Assembly (NCBI GenBank): GCA_002344795.1
Contig: DDUM01000027.1
Location: 62,001-126,000 of the forward strand
Length of the DNA stretch: 64,000 nt
Direction of reading: 5' to 3'
From: Flammeovirgaceae bacterium UBA2338
GTDB taxonomy: Bacteria; Bacteroidota; Bacteroidia; Cytophagales; Cyclobacteriaceae
In this document: positions 50,901 through 58,622 of the stretch, one piece after another
Position numbering within the stretch: the first letter of the stretch is position 1
How the letters are laid out: each line of letters starts with the position of its first letter
The notes under the pieces: generated by a model
What the model was told of the DNA's origin: nothing
The model's database searches: none
Seen by the model: only the letters and a program-made list of their open reading frames with translations
Translations under genes and position numbers: made by a program

Positions 50901-51049
50901 GCTTCCTGGGCATTCAATTCGACACCTATATCTTCAATAGTGTGGCCATATGGCTCATGACGCTGGCCCTTTACATTATGCTATATTTTGAGTTGCTAAG
51001 AAAACTCCTTAAAACTTCCGGGAAGGTCACATTTGTAAACCGAAAGTAA
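47987..51049 (+). CDS. TerB-like / ABCG-type transporter fusion
   Basis: This 1,020-residue protein joins three parts. Residues about 1-150 look like a TerB-type helical domain (LTQLFAIITKQDGGVTVNER and LIKLLELVGSDNKFTPQRME), which binds metal in tellurite-resistance proteins. A 100-residue linker follows, then an ABCG ATPase: Walker A MGASGAGKTT (281-290), signature SGGQRKRLN (389-397), Walker B FLDEPTSGL (410-418). The ABC2 permease (about 580-1,010) has five segments, a long extracytoplasmic stretch (about 755-975, rich in Asn, Glu and Lys) and a last helix (VAIWLMTLALYIMLYFEL). Nucleotide and membrane domains in one chain form half of a dimer. The cargo is unknown. It is operonic with SiaC upstream and a lipoprotein downstream. 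Confidence 0.85.
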   Translation: MSEEILKALTQLFAIITKQDGGVTVNERQYVNRFFQQELDQASVQAYLERYDKYSGYSEKGPAHQITIAAPSVKDSIVTLGICKKINRTLTQKQKVIVLIKLLELVGSDNKFTPQRMEIINTVSTVFNISAQEYKMIETFVVTTSMADLDFADILVVNAQPEKAAKKQKHIQTEIDGNLFFMKVPSVDLYFTQYLGNQSHYLNGFVMQYNRIYLFSHGSTIKIQSGDALYYSDIIADFNEELQTTKLSFNAIIEEYRFRNGAIGLKDIVVSEGPGKLIGIMGASGAGKTTLLNVLAGLEKPTKGEILINGYNIHSRPDKIKGVVGYVSQDDLLIEELTVFENLYYNSKLCFAHFSEKEINDRVQEVLENLGLETRKDLKVGSVLDKKISGGQRKRLNIALELIREPAILFLDEPTSGLSSRDSENVIDLLKELSLKGKLVFVIIHQPSSDIYKMFDKIIIMDTGGYPTYYGTPIEAVSYFKRATHQAHSNRGQCETCGNVNSEQIFNIIEAKVVDEYGQPTNKRKVTPMQWHDMFKSKFKISTLANEKEDPPQSLHIPSKLKQTLIFATRDLKAKISNRQYLLINLLEAPFLALILSFIIKYKSAPGGQAYLFRFNENLPAYLLMSIIVALFMGLTVSAEEIIRDRKILKRESFLNLSWNSYLVSKLGILFLLSAIQTLLFVLVGNLILEIKGMTLAFWFILFTTSCMANVLGLNISSAFNSAVTVYVLIPLLLIPQMILSGVLFSFDKLHTVISNKEKVPFVADLMASRWAYEALAVHQFVNNDYEKAFYSYEKEASIADFKSAYLADELQKRNQFALNHFQSDNDSIRREVGAALNILKNGLSKESFTEGLEGSSPSRALTVEGYSKEFGNQLELYLNNYRKHYQSVYNEQIKIMDLKMSFFEKEGFDLNEEKNNYYNESLADLVKNVNTKERLSIENNRPIQLIDPIFQTPNPIHPLDYRTGFFFPKKSFLGIQFDTYIFNSVAIWLMTLALYIMLYFELLRKLLKTSGKVTFVNRK

Positions 51050-51110
51050 ATCTTGCATTTTTGGCAAGTGACAGTTGATTTTTTTACTTTGTAACGATAA
51101 ACGATCGGTT

Positions 51111-52007
51111 ATGAGAATTTTAGGTGTGGCTCTGGTAGCCATGTTCTTATTATCCTGTAGTTCTGGGAAAAAGCCAGATGAGCAGGCTTTTGAAGACAGT
51201 TTGGATTCAACATTAAATAAAGGAGCATCCATTGATGAAGAGGTAATTGGAAGTATTTTGGATCAAATCCCTAGTCCTCTGGAAATTTCCGTCTTACTGG
51301 AGAAATCTGGCATTAAGTACAATGCAGATTTATTGAATTCCCCGGATAATCTACCCAGGTATAACAGTAATTATAAAATGGCCCTCAATCTGGGCATTTA
51401 TGGCACTGACCTGGGATACACCAATATCTATGGCCAGAACCAAAGCGGAATCAAATATCTGGCTTCCATCAAGAGTTTAGCCAACCAACTGAACATTGGT
51501 CAGTTTTTTGATATTGAGACAATTGGAAGACTGGCAACCAACAGCAAAAATCTTGACTCCTTGCTGCTTATTACAACACAAAATTTCAACACAATCAATC
51601 ATTATCTTCAACAACAAAACAGATCCAATCTCAGTGTTCTGTTACTCACTGGAGGATGGATAGAAGCCATGCAAATTACATGTCAGGTAGCTGCCAGTAA
51701 CCCTAGCCACAGTGAACTCAGAGAGAAAATTGGGGAGCAAAAGATTACTTTGGAGCAAATTTTACTCCTTTTTTCCTTCTATGAGAAGGATGAAAATATG
51801 GCATCGTTATTGAAAGACCTGAAAGAACTAGAGGCAGCTTTTAGCAAGATCAATATTACCTATACCTATAACGAATCATCAATGGAAGTGGTAGATGGTG
51901 TTGCGGTGATTAAGGACAACAGTACCTCAACAATTGAAATCACTGATGAGGACGTTCGAAACATCATGTCCAAGACCAATTCCATAAGAAACAAAATCAT
52001 TAGCTAA
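51111..52007 (+). CDS. Hypothetical lipoprotein of the SiaC-ABCG cassette
   Basis: The 298-residue protein has a signal sequence and lipobox (VALVAMFLLSCSSG, Cys16). The mature part is mostly helical, with LEISVLLEKSGIKYNADLLN, LGIYGTDLGYTNIYGQNQSG and a C-terminal coil (LKELEAAFSKINITYTYNES). I do not recognise a named family. The ATG at 51111 starts the signal sequence; an earlier ATG at 51075 is unlikely. It lies 61 bases after the ABCG stop and 13 bases before the next small secreted protein, so all are probably one transcript. It could be a periplasmic partner of the transporter's long extracytoplasmic loop. Confidence 0.7.
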   Translation: MRILGVALVAMFLLSCSSGKKPDEQAFEDSLDSTLNKGASIDEEVIGSILDQIPSPLEISVLLEKSGIKYNADLLNSPDNLPRYNSNYKMALNLGIYGTDLGYTNIYGQNQSGIKYLASIKSLANQLNIGQFFDIETIGRLATNSKNLDSLLLITTQNFNTINHYLQQQNRSNLSVLLLTGGWIEAMQITCQVAASNPSHSELREKIGEQKITLEQILLLFSFYEKDENMASLLKDLKELEAAFSKINITYTYNESSMEVVDGVAVIKDNSTSTIEITDEDVRNIMSKTNSIRNKIIS

Positions 52008-52020
52008 CATTGCATTCAAT

Positions 52021-52452
52021 ATGAAAAGGATAATATTTTCAGTTTTTTTAATCTGCATAGCAAGTTGGGGATCAGCTGGATTGGTTGGCCAATGTGATGC
52101 TGACAACCTGAGCAATGCTTGTATCCCCAAATTGACGAGTGGCTTCAACTTTCTCAAAAGTTATAAGATTGACGGCCTTGGTGGAGCAAAGGATAAAGTA
52201 GAATACTCCTACGTATTTACAAAGGGAACCCAGTATATGATTAACCTGTGCGCTGGAGGAAACGGACCTGATGGTCTGGTGGTAAGCTTGTATGATTCTC
52301 AACGCAATAAAGTAGCCAGCAGTAAGGTAAATGATCAGTTTATCTCTGCTATCGCATATCCGTGCAACGCAACAGGCATATACTATATTCAGTACACTTT
52401 TGATGGATCTGCCACCTACTGTGGAGGAAGCGCATTAGGTTTCAAAAGATAA
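52021..52452 (+). CDS. Small secreted Cys-containing protein
   Basis: The 143-residue protein has a signal peptide (IASWGSAGLVGQ) and six Cys in the mature part (QCDADN, NACIPK, INLCAGG, AYPCNAT, TYCGGS), enough for disulfides. The body has YVFTKGTQYMINLCAGGNGP, LVVSLYDSQRNKVASS and GIYYIQYTFDGSATYCGG, a beta-sandwich-like pattern similar to pre-peptidase C-terminal domains. No catalytic motif is seen. It is the last gene of the four-gene cassette and is followed by a strong terminator. Confidence 0.7.
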   Translation: MKRIIFSVFLICIASWGSAGLVGQCDADNLSNACIPKLTSGFNFLKSYKIDGLGGAKDKVEYSYVFTKGTQYMINLCAGGNGPDGLVVSLYDSQRNKVASSKVNDQFISAIAYPCNATGIYYIQYTFDGSATYCGGSALGFKR

Positions 52453-52475
52453 AACATCTCAATTATTAATGCTCG

Positions 52476-52512
52476 CAACCGCTCTGATCACTTGGAGCGG
52501 TTGTTGTTTTTA
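52476..52512 (+). terminator. Rho-independent terminator of the SiaC-ABCG cassette
   Basis: CAACCGCTC (52476-52484) pairs perfectly with GAGCGGTTG (52495-52503) around a ten-base loop, followed by TTGTTTTTATT. It is the only strong terminator between 47.5 and 52.5 kb, supporting a single transcript for the four genes. Confidence 0.85.
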
Positions 52513-52517
52513 TTAGC

Positions 52518-53180
52518 ATGAAAGAACAAAGATTACATTTCAATTTCGAGGCGAGGTATTACACCCTTGGGGAGTTAACAAAAAGCACTCAACAAGTTTG
52601 GTTCGTCATTCATGGATACGGACAATTGGCTCAATACTTTATCAAGAAGTTTGAAGTACTTAAAGATGAGAACATATATGTAATTGCACCCGAAGGTCTT
52701 TCCAGGTTTTACCTTGAAGACATACCTACAAGAGCAGCCGGAGGAAGCAATCGTGTGGGAGCCACCTGGATGACAAGAGAAAACCGAGAAATGGATATTC
52801 ACAACTACATCAACTACCTTCAAAGCGTCTATGAAAGGGAGTTGAATCAGATAGACAATCCACCGGTTTCCATTCTTGGATTTTCACAGGGTGGTGCCAC
52901 AGCCACACGTTGGGTATTAAGCGGAAAACCTCAGTTCGATAAATTTATTTTATGGGCAGGAATATTTCCACTAGATATGAATTTTGAAAGCGGCAAGGAA
53001 ATTTTAAAAAAGAAGAAAGTAATCACCGTCTATGGTGATGATGACCCATTTGTTACTCCGGAAAGAATGAAAGAAATGGAATTACTATCTTCAAAAATTG
53101 ACCTTGTTCCCCATAAAATATCCTTCAAAGGAAAGCACGAAATAGACAACAAAACACTCTTGAGTATTGTTAATCTATAG
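52518..53180 (+). CDS. Alpha/beta-hydrolase, esterase-like
   Basis: The 220-residue protein is an alpha/beta-hydrolase of the phospholipase/carboxylesterase type. The nucleophile Ser is in VSILGFSQGGATATRW (GxSxG), the oxyanion region in VIHGYGQLAQYF, the acid in TVYGDDDPFVTPERM and the His in KGKHEIDN. No signal peptide, so it is cytoplasmic. The natural substrate is unknown; relatives hydrolyse short acyl esters. It begins just after the cassette terminator and converges on the SDR gene with a six-base overlap. Confidence 0.8.
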   Translation: MKEQRLHFNFEARYYTLGELTKSTQQVWFVIHGYGQLAQYFIKKFEVLKDENIYVIAPEGLSRFYLEDIPTRAAGGSNRVGATWMTRENREMDIHNYINYLQSVYERELNQIDNPPVSILGFSQGGATATRWVLSGKPQFDKFILWAGIFPLDMNFESGKEILKKKKVITVYGDDDPFVTPERMKEMELLSSKIDLVPHKISFKGKHEIDNKTLLSIVNL

Positions 53181-53936
53181 CTTCTTTTTCACAATGGTTG
53201 CACTTGCCTGCGCAACAGGTAGTACAACCAGATCTGCCATGACAACGTGCGCAGGTCGTGTTAGGGCAAACAATATCATATCGGCAATATCCTCTGGCCG
53301 TAAAGGCTCATAACCTTTATACACAAAGCTTGCTCGCTCTTCATCCCCCTTAAATCGTACTAACGAAAACTCAGTCTCTACTAAACCAGGATGAATGGCT
53401 GTAACTTTTATTCCATGTGCATTTAAGTCGATGCGCATCCCCTTTGTAATTGCATCCACCGCAAATTTACTGGCGCAATACACATTTCCGTTGGGGTAAG
53501 CCTCCTTACCAGCGATCGAACCAATATTAATAATATGGCCTTGATTTCTTTTGACCATTCCAGGTAACACCTCATGCGAAACATAAAGCAATCCTTTCAC
53601 ATTGATATCAATCATCGCATCCCAATCTTCAAGGCTGCCTGATTGAATGGGGGCCAGTCCGTGGGCATTTCCTGCGTTATTAATAAGAATATCAATCTGT
53701 TTCCAACTTTCATCTAATGATTGAATTGCGGCAGCCACCTCATTTTTATCCCTCACATCAAAAGACAAAACTGTTACCTCTGTCTTGCTGCCCAAATCTT
53801 CTATCAAGTTTTCCAGCCGATCTTTTCTTCTTCCACAAAGGATTAATTTAAAATCATGGTCAGCCAATGACCAGGCAGTAGCTTCACCAATTCCCGATGT
53901 GGCTCCCGTTATTAATGCAATTCTTTTTTGAGACAT
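53175..53936 (-). CDS. Short-chain dehydrogenase/reductase
   Basis: The 253-residue classical SDR has ALITGATSGIGEATAWSLAD for NAD(P) binding, FDVRDKNEV, ILINNAGNAHGL (NNAG), the catalytic Ser in INIGSIAGKEAYPNG and YxxxK in VYCASKFAVDAI. HPGLVETEFSLVRFKGDEE follows. The Arg-Arg pair in GRRKDRL after the first strand suggests NADP(H). It resembles YdfG-type enzymes that oxidise hydroxy acids such as serine or 3-hydroxypropionate. It starts one base after the porT stop and is probably co-transcribed with it. Confidence 0.88.
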   Translation of the reverse strand: MSQKRIALITGATSGIGEATAWSLADHDFKLILCGRRKDRLENLIEDLGSKTEVTVLSFDVRDKNEVAAAIQSLDESWKQIDILINNAGNAHGLAPIQSGSLEDWDAMIDINVKGLLYVSHEVLPGMVKRNQGHIINIGSIAGKEAYPNGNVYCASKFAVDAITKGMRIDLNAHGIKVTAIHPGLVETEFSLVRFKGDEERASFVYKGYEPLRPEDIADMILFALTRPAHVVMADLVVLPVAQASATIVKKKL

Positions 53937-53937
53937 C

Positions 53938-54672
53938 CTATTGAAAAATAAAGTAAACAGATATTGTATTGGTATTCACCCTATTCAATGGTTCCTTAAA
54001 TGTACTGGGATCAGATCCAAGCAAATTAGCTATACCTCTTGAAAATCGAATTTCCTGCGAAAATTTAAATAAGGGAAAATAAAAATCAAAACCGATTCCA
54101 GCATCCAATGAAAGATTGGTTTGCTTGATATCCAATACCTCTGTAGTGGATTGAATATCATTTTTGCCAGAAGCTTCAATCGAAGGAGTGACACCACCCA
54201 CCATGTACATACGTACGTTCCCCCTTCGCATTGACTTGTACTTCAGCAATATTGGAAATTCAACCATAGTGGTTTCTGTCAACTGACTCTGGCTTGTGTT
54301 ATCCGTATAATTATATTCCAATTGGTGATCATAAAAACCAGCCTTTGGCATTATTCTTAAATCCAAATCGTTATTAAGTCTCAGGTTGACCAGAAACCCA
54401 AGTGAAAAACCTGGTGCAAATGGCGTAAGCACAGAATGAACTGTATCCAATGATTGTGTAACGAACTTGTCTGAATATTTTACCTGGTAGGCAGAAGTAT
54501 GAATTCCAATCATGAAACCGTAACTGATTTTTCGTTCGTCATAGTTAGGGTTGTGTTGCCTGGCCCACTTAAAGCTTTGACCCCATGCGTTGGAGCAAAG
54601 CAATAGCAATCCAAGCAGAACTATTTTGTTCCGGTGTAAAGCGAACTTATGCCGAAAGTGAGTGGCTTGCAT
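53938..54672 (-). CDS. porT: PorT-like type IX secretion outer-membrane protein
   Basis: The 244-residue protein has a signal peptide (LLCSNAWGQ) and alternating beta-barrel strands: ISYGFMIGIHTSAYQVKYSD, FAPGFSLGFLVNLRLNNDLD, LRIMPKAGFYDHQLEYNY, VEFPILLKYKSMRRGNVRMY and FSQEIRFSRGIANLL. This matches PorT, needed for type IX secretion and gliding in Bacteroidota. In many genomes, to my knowledge, porT sits directly after ubiE, as here. The only available ATG lies inside the ubiE gene, so the reading frames overlap by 52 bases. Confidence 0.75.
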   Translation of the reverse strand: MQATHFRHKFALHRNKIVLLGLLLLCSNAWGQSFKWARQHNPNYDERKISYGFMIGIHTSAYQVKYSDKFVTQSLDTVHSVLTPFAPGFSLGFLVNLRLNNDLDLRIMPKAGFYDHQLEYNYTDNTSQSQLTETTMVEFPILLKYKSMRRGNVRMYMVGGVTPSIEASGKNDIQSTTEVLDIKQTNLSLDAGIGFDFYFPLFKFSQEIRFSRGIANLLGSDPSTFKEPLNRVNTNTISVYFIFQ

Positions 54673-55343
54673 GATGTGTTTTTATACCCCAAATGGTCAA
54701 GAATCTTAACAAATCCCTCTCCATCAGGAAAGGCTTGCACTGATTCAGGCAAATAGGTGTAGGCTGAGCTGTCTTTTGAGACCCAACGGCCGATTTTAGG
54801 TAAAACGAACTTAAAATAAAAGTTATATAACTGTTTAAATGGAAATTTGCGAGGCTTAGAAAACTCAAGAACGATCACCTTTCCCCCTGGTCTTACTACC
54901 CTCAGCATTTCTGCCAATCCGTTTTCAAGATTTTCAAAGTTCCGTACTCCAAATGCAACGATGACTGCATCAAATTTATTCTCCTCAAATGGAAGATTTT
55001 CCGAATCACCATAAAGTAGCTCAATTTTCTCAGTGAGGTTCCTATTCTTCATTTTGGCTCTTCCCACCTCCAGCATACCTTCAGAGATATCAACCCCCAC
55101 TACTTTATCCGGATTCAATTTAAGCGCTTCTATAGCAAAATCACCCGTCCCAGTGGCCACGTCAAGTATCTGCTTTGGTGCAATTGCAGCCAATTGCTTT
55201 ATGGCTTTTCTTCTCCAGGCTATATCAATTCCCAGACTTAAAAAATGATTCAGAAAGTCATAATTACCACTGATGTTGTCAAACATCTTGGCTACCTGAT
55301 CTTTCTTTGCGGATTTGTCTTTTTTGTAAGGTACTACTGTCAT
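54621..55343 (-). CDS. ubiE: Demethylmenaquinone methyltransferase
   Basis: UbiE/MenG adds the last methyl group to menaquinone. The protein of 240 residues has VAKMFDNISGNYDFLNHFLS, LDVATGTGDFAIEALKL for SAM binding, GVDISEGMLEVGRAKM, LLYGDSENLPFEENKFDAVI, AFGVRNFENLENGLAEMLRV and KVIVLEFSKPRKFPFKQLYN. The ATG at 55343 (MTVVPYKKDKSAKK) matches family starts; the ATG at 55370 lies in a terminator hairpin. PorT follows with a 52-base overlap and the SDR gene after that. Confidence 0.93.
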   Translation of the reverse strand: MTVVPYKKDKSAKKDQVAKMFDNISGNYDFLNHFLSLGIDIAWRRKAIKQLAAIAPKQILDVATGTGDFAIEALKLNPDKVVGVDISEGMLEVGRAKMKNRNLTEKIELLYGDSENLPFEENKFDAVIVAFGVRNFENLENGLAEMLRVVRPGGKVIVLEFSKPRKFPFKQLYNFYFKFVLPKIGRWVSKDSSAYTYLPESVQAFPDGEGFVKILDHLGYKNTSCKPLTFGISSLYTGTK

Positions 55344-55379
55344 AAAAAAATTAACCAACGATTCAAACAATCGTTGGTT
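55344..55379 (-). terminator. Terminator between porE-like gene and ubiE
   Basis: AACCAACGATT (55353-55363) and AATCGTTGGTT (55369-55379) form a perfect 11-base stem with a five-base loop. On the minus strand it is followed by a run of seven T that ends at the ubiE ATG (55343). It ends the porE-like transcript. Its closeness to the next start codon also leaves room for attenuation. Confidence 0.75.
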
Positions 55380-55408
55380 GAAGAAGTTTCAAAGTTGGCA
55401 AAAAGAAT

Positions 55409-57388
55409 CTAATTATCGAGTACTTTAAACTCTACTCGCCTATTTAATTCTCTACCATCCTTTTCATCATCATTGCTGGCAATTGGCCTTTCTTCACCAT
55501 AACCTACTGTTGTCACTCTCCTGGTGTCTATCCCTTTAGACACCAAAAAATCCTTAACGGCATTAGCTCTTTTCAGTGACAATTTCATGTTAAATGCTGC
55601 ACTGCTTACATTATCCGTATGCCCTGCTATTTCAATCCTAACTCTTTCATTCTGCTTGAGCATATTTTCAAGCTTATTCAGTTCGCTATAAGATGCATCT
55701 TTAAAAGTAGCTTTACCATAATCAAAATAGATGTTACGCAATATCGAAACTGTTCCCACTTCTAATTTCTTCATGAGCACAGTTATAGAAGCACTTCGCT
55801 CAAATTCAGAAGCTCCTCTTATTTCAACTGTAAAATTCTGAAACGCGTACCCATCACTTTCAACCGAAAGGGTATACTCATCAATTTCTGGTGACTTCAC
55901 TGCAAATATATATACACCAGGAGCCTCTGTCCTGAATCCCGAAACAGTATTATCTGTTACTCTCTGTAATTTTACCTTCGCCTCAACGGGTTCTTTTGTA
56001 TCATAATCCTTTACACTTACCTCATATTGTAAAGGCACCAATTCCTTTTCCTCGGTCGGTGGAGTACCCTTTGGTGTGGTTATTATATAAATATCCGAAT
56101 AGCCCATTCCATCATCGCGAACTGAGGAGTAATATCCACGCTCACCATCCTTTGAACCAACATAATAAATATCATCTTCAGGAGTATTCATAGGATATCC
56201 CAAATTCTCCGCCTCCGTCCATTCATTTTTCTTTGCATTTACCAGGGTGCTCTTGAAAATATCAAATCCTCCCATACCTTTTCTTCCTTGTGAAGAATAG
56301 TATAAAGTGGTGTTATCATAATCTATAAACGGACTATCTTCATCCCGGTCAGTGTTAATATTTGGGCCAAGATTTTTAACTTTTGCCCATTCACCAACTC
56401 CATTCTTGGTGGCCACATAAATATCCGATCCACCCAATCCACCCAGGCGATTACTTGCAAAGTATAACGAGTTTCCATCTGCCGAGAGTGACACTGAGGT
56501 TTCTCTATAATTAGAATTTACATCACCTGGTAGTGGTTCTGGTAAAGACCATGTCCCATCTTTCTGGCGAGTTGTTACATAAATATCTCCGGCATTTACA
56601 TCTTTATATATAAACAACGTATTTCCATCTGCAGAAAGAGCAAGATTCGAATCGTTAAAGGGCGTGTTCACCTTATCACCAATGTTTTGTGCCCTGCTCC
56701 ATTCTCCATCTACCTTCGTAGAAGTAAAAATATCTTCATAGGGTTTATTATCATCTGCGACATCCTCATTCAGATTTCCCTCTCTTCTGCGGGAAGTAAA
56801 AACGAGTTCATCTTCGTTTTCATTTACCACCGGGGCATAGTCATCAAATTCAGAGTTAATTTCTCTACCAAGGTTAACAATGGAATAATCTCTGGGATTG
56901 GCCACAAACTCCTTTCCATTGTTGCACTCAAAAATCTTCCGATCTACTTGTTCAATGTCAACTTTATCCTCACCCAAATACTCAGGATGAGCCTGAAGCC
57001 TTCTTTTATACAAGTTGTAAAATTTAATGGCTTTATCGAATTCTAATCCATATTGATATCCCTTTCCAATCAAATACTCCAAACCGAAACTAAATTCGGG
57101 ATTCTGTCGGTATACCCTAAGAAAATATTTGGTAGACCTGGCCTTGCCTGTGGTAAGCAGGTGCATATTTCCTGCTCCATAATTGGCCTTGATATTGGTT
57201 GTGTCAAAATTGGCAGCAATAACCATTAAATCAAGTGCATCATCCATAGCCTGGGTGGCTTCCATCATCAGCTCGGCCTGCTCCATATATAACGCAGATT
57301 GCTCTTTGTCCTGACTTTGAGCCGTTGCTTGATCAATAAATGCAATGAATACAGTGAAAAAAATCAGTATTCGGTAGATACTGTGCAT
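55409..57388 (-). CDS. PorE-like OmpA protein with TPR, PD40 propeller and regulatory domain
   Basis: After a signal peptide (FIDQATAQ) the 659-residue protein has a helical TPR-like region (about 30-150, AIKFYNLYKRRL), a PD40/WD40-type propeller (about 185-440: NEDELVFTSRRREGN, ADGNTLFIYKDVNAGDIYVT, ADGNSLYFASNRLGGLGGSD, YYSSQGRKGMGGFD), a carboxypeptidase-regulatory-like domain (about 455-535) and a C-terminal OmpA peptidoglycan-binding domain (IEIAGHTDNVSSAAFNMKLS and KRANAVKDFLVSKGI). This order equals PorE, a type IX secretion protein that ties the complex to peptidoglycan. No lipobox is seen, whereas PorE is a lipoprotein, so it may be a paralogue. It ends at a strong terminator. Confidence 0.8.
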   Translation of the reverse strand: MHSIYRILIFFTVFIAFIDQATAQSQDKEQSALYMEQAELMMEATQAMDDALDLMVIAANFDTTNIKANYGAGNMHLLTTGKARSTKYFLRVYRQNPEFSFGLEYLIGKGYQYGLEFDKAIKFYNLYKRRLQAHPEYLGEDKVDIEQVDRKIFECNNGKEFVANPRDYSIVNLGREINSEFDDYAPVVNENEDELVFTSRRREGNLNEDVADDNKPYEDIFTSTKVDGEWSRAQNIGDKVNTPFNDSNLALSADGNTLFIYKDVNAGDIYVTTRQKDGTWSLPEPLPGDVNSNYRETSVSLSADGNSLYFASNRLGGLGGSDIYVATKNGVGEWAKVKNLGPNINTDRDEDSPFIDYDNTTLYYSSQGRKGMGGFDIFKSTLVNAKKNEWTEAENLGYPMNTPEDDIYYVGSKDGERGYYSSVRDDGMGYSDIYIITTPKGTPPTEEKELVPLQYEVSVKDYDTKEPVEAKVKLQRVTDNTVSGFRTEAPGVYIFAVKSPEIDEYTLSVESDGYAFQNFTVEIRGASEFERSASITVLMKKLEVGTVSILRNIYFDYGKATFKDASYSELNKLENMLKQNERVRIEIAGHTDNVSSAAFNMKLSLKRANAVKDFLVSKGIDTRRVTTVGYGEERPIASNDDEKDGRELNRRVEFKVLDN

Positions 57389-57546
57389 GTTCAAAAAATG
57401 GTTTCGTACGAAATTTAACACAAAAATGGGCATTGCAATCGGAGCAATTTAATAAAATCTTCCACAAAGAAAGCTTAAAAACAGTCAGATAAGGTACCTT
57501 GGCCTTTTGTTTCGCCACATTCAACAGTAAGATTTTACGATTAAGG

Positions 57547-58146
57547 ATGAATATTAAGTCTGCTGAATTTATAATTAGCAATACCGATTTAAATAAATGC
57601 CCTAAGCCTGATAAGCCTGAGTTTGCATTTATAGGGCGTTCCAACGTGGGGAAGTCTTCACTGATCAACCTGCTTACCCAACGCAAAGACTTAGCTAAAA
57701 CATCGGGAAAGCCTGGAAAAACACAAACCATTAACCATTTTCTGGTAGATAAAGAGTGGTATTTGGTAGACCTGCCAGGATACGGCTATGCCGGTGTAAG
57801 CCGTACCGCCCGCAAAGGATGGGGGAAGATGATTGAAACGTACCTGCTCAATCGTGAAAATTTGTACTGCACTTTTGTTTTGGTGGATGCACGGCACGAG
57901 CCACAAAAAAAAGATATAGAATTCATCACATGGTTAGGAGAGAAGCAACTCCCGCTTTGTATCATTTTAACCAAAGCAGACAAACTCTCGCGTGTTGACC
58001 TGGCCAAATCCGAAAAGCAATACAAAAAGAAATTACTGGAGTCATGGGAAGAACTCCCTCCTCTATTTACTACTTCAGCTGAAAAGAAAATTGGGCGTGA
58101 AGATGTGCTTGATTTTATAGACAAAGCCATTAAAGGTCAACTCTAA
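57547..58146 (+). CDS. engB: Ribosome-biogenesis GTPase EngB/YsxC
   Basis: EngB is an essential small GTPase for large-subunit ribosome assembly. The protein of 199 residues has G1 GRSNVGKSSLINLL, G2-region KTSGKPGKTQTINHF, G3 YLVDLPGYGYAGV, G4 ILTKADKLS and G5 FTTSAEKKIGRED. The ATG at 57547 (MNIKSAEFIISNTDLNKCP) matches the usual start; an upstream ATG at 57499 adds 16 unlikely residues. It is followed by DUF5606 with 35 bases between. Confidence 0.95.
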   Translation: MNIKSAEFIISNTDLNKCPKPDKPEFAFIGRSNVGKSSLINLLTQRKDLAKTSGKPGKTQTINHFLVDKEWYLVDLPGYGYAGVSRTARKGWGKMIETYLLNRENLYCTFVLVDARHEPQKKDIEFITWLGEKQLPLCIILTKADKLSRVDLAKSEKQYKKKLLESWEELPPLFTTSAEKKIGREDVLDFIDKAIKGQL

Positions 58147-58181
58147 ATCCTTAATTTTACTTTTTAATAAAAAATATAGAC

Positions 58182-58622
58182 ATGAAGCTAAGTGAAATCG
58201 CAGCCATATCCGGTAAGGGAGGATTATTCAAAGTTTTAAAACCTGCCAAAGCAGGCCTCATTCTTGAATCCATGGATGATAACAAAACAAAGATTATGGC
58301 TTCCGGATCCCATAAAGTTTCATTGCTTGAAGAAATATCCATTTATACCCATACCAAAGAAGGTACCATCCCACTTGAAGAGGTCTTAAAAAAAATTCAT
58401 AAAGACTTTGGCGATGACATTGGACTGGATGCCAATGCAGAGGGTAATGAGTTAAAGGCTTTTCTAAAGTCAATATTACCAGACTATGATGAAAACAGAG
58501 TTTATGTTTCTGACATCAAAAAGCTGGTGAAATGGTACTCTGTGCTGCTTAAACATGCACCTGAGATTTTTGAAGAGAAAAAGGAAAAGGCTGCAAAAAA
58601 AGTCAAGAAAAAAGAAGACTAG
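58182..58622 (+). CDS. DUF5606 family protein
   Basis: This 146-residue protein matches DUF5606, a conserved Bacteroidota family. It begins MKLSEIAAISGKGGLFKVLK and contains GLILESMDDNKTKIMASG, SLLEEISIYTHTKEGTIPLE, ILPDYDENRVYVSDIKKLVK and WYSVLLKHAPEIF, with a Lys/Glu-rich tail. The family is often found beside engB, as here, and a role in translation or nucleoid function has been suspected but is not shown. It converges on fbp with a four-base overlap. Confidence 0.85.
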   Translation: MKLSEIAAISGKGGLFKVLKPAKAGLILESMDDNKTKIMASGSHKVSLLEEISIYTHTKEGTIPLEEVLKKIHKDFGDDIGLDANAEGNELKAFLKSILPDYDENRVYVSDIKKLVKWYSVLLKHAPEIFEEKKEKAAKKVKKKED

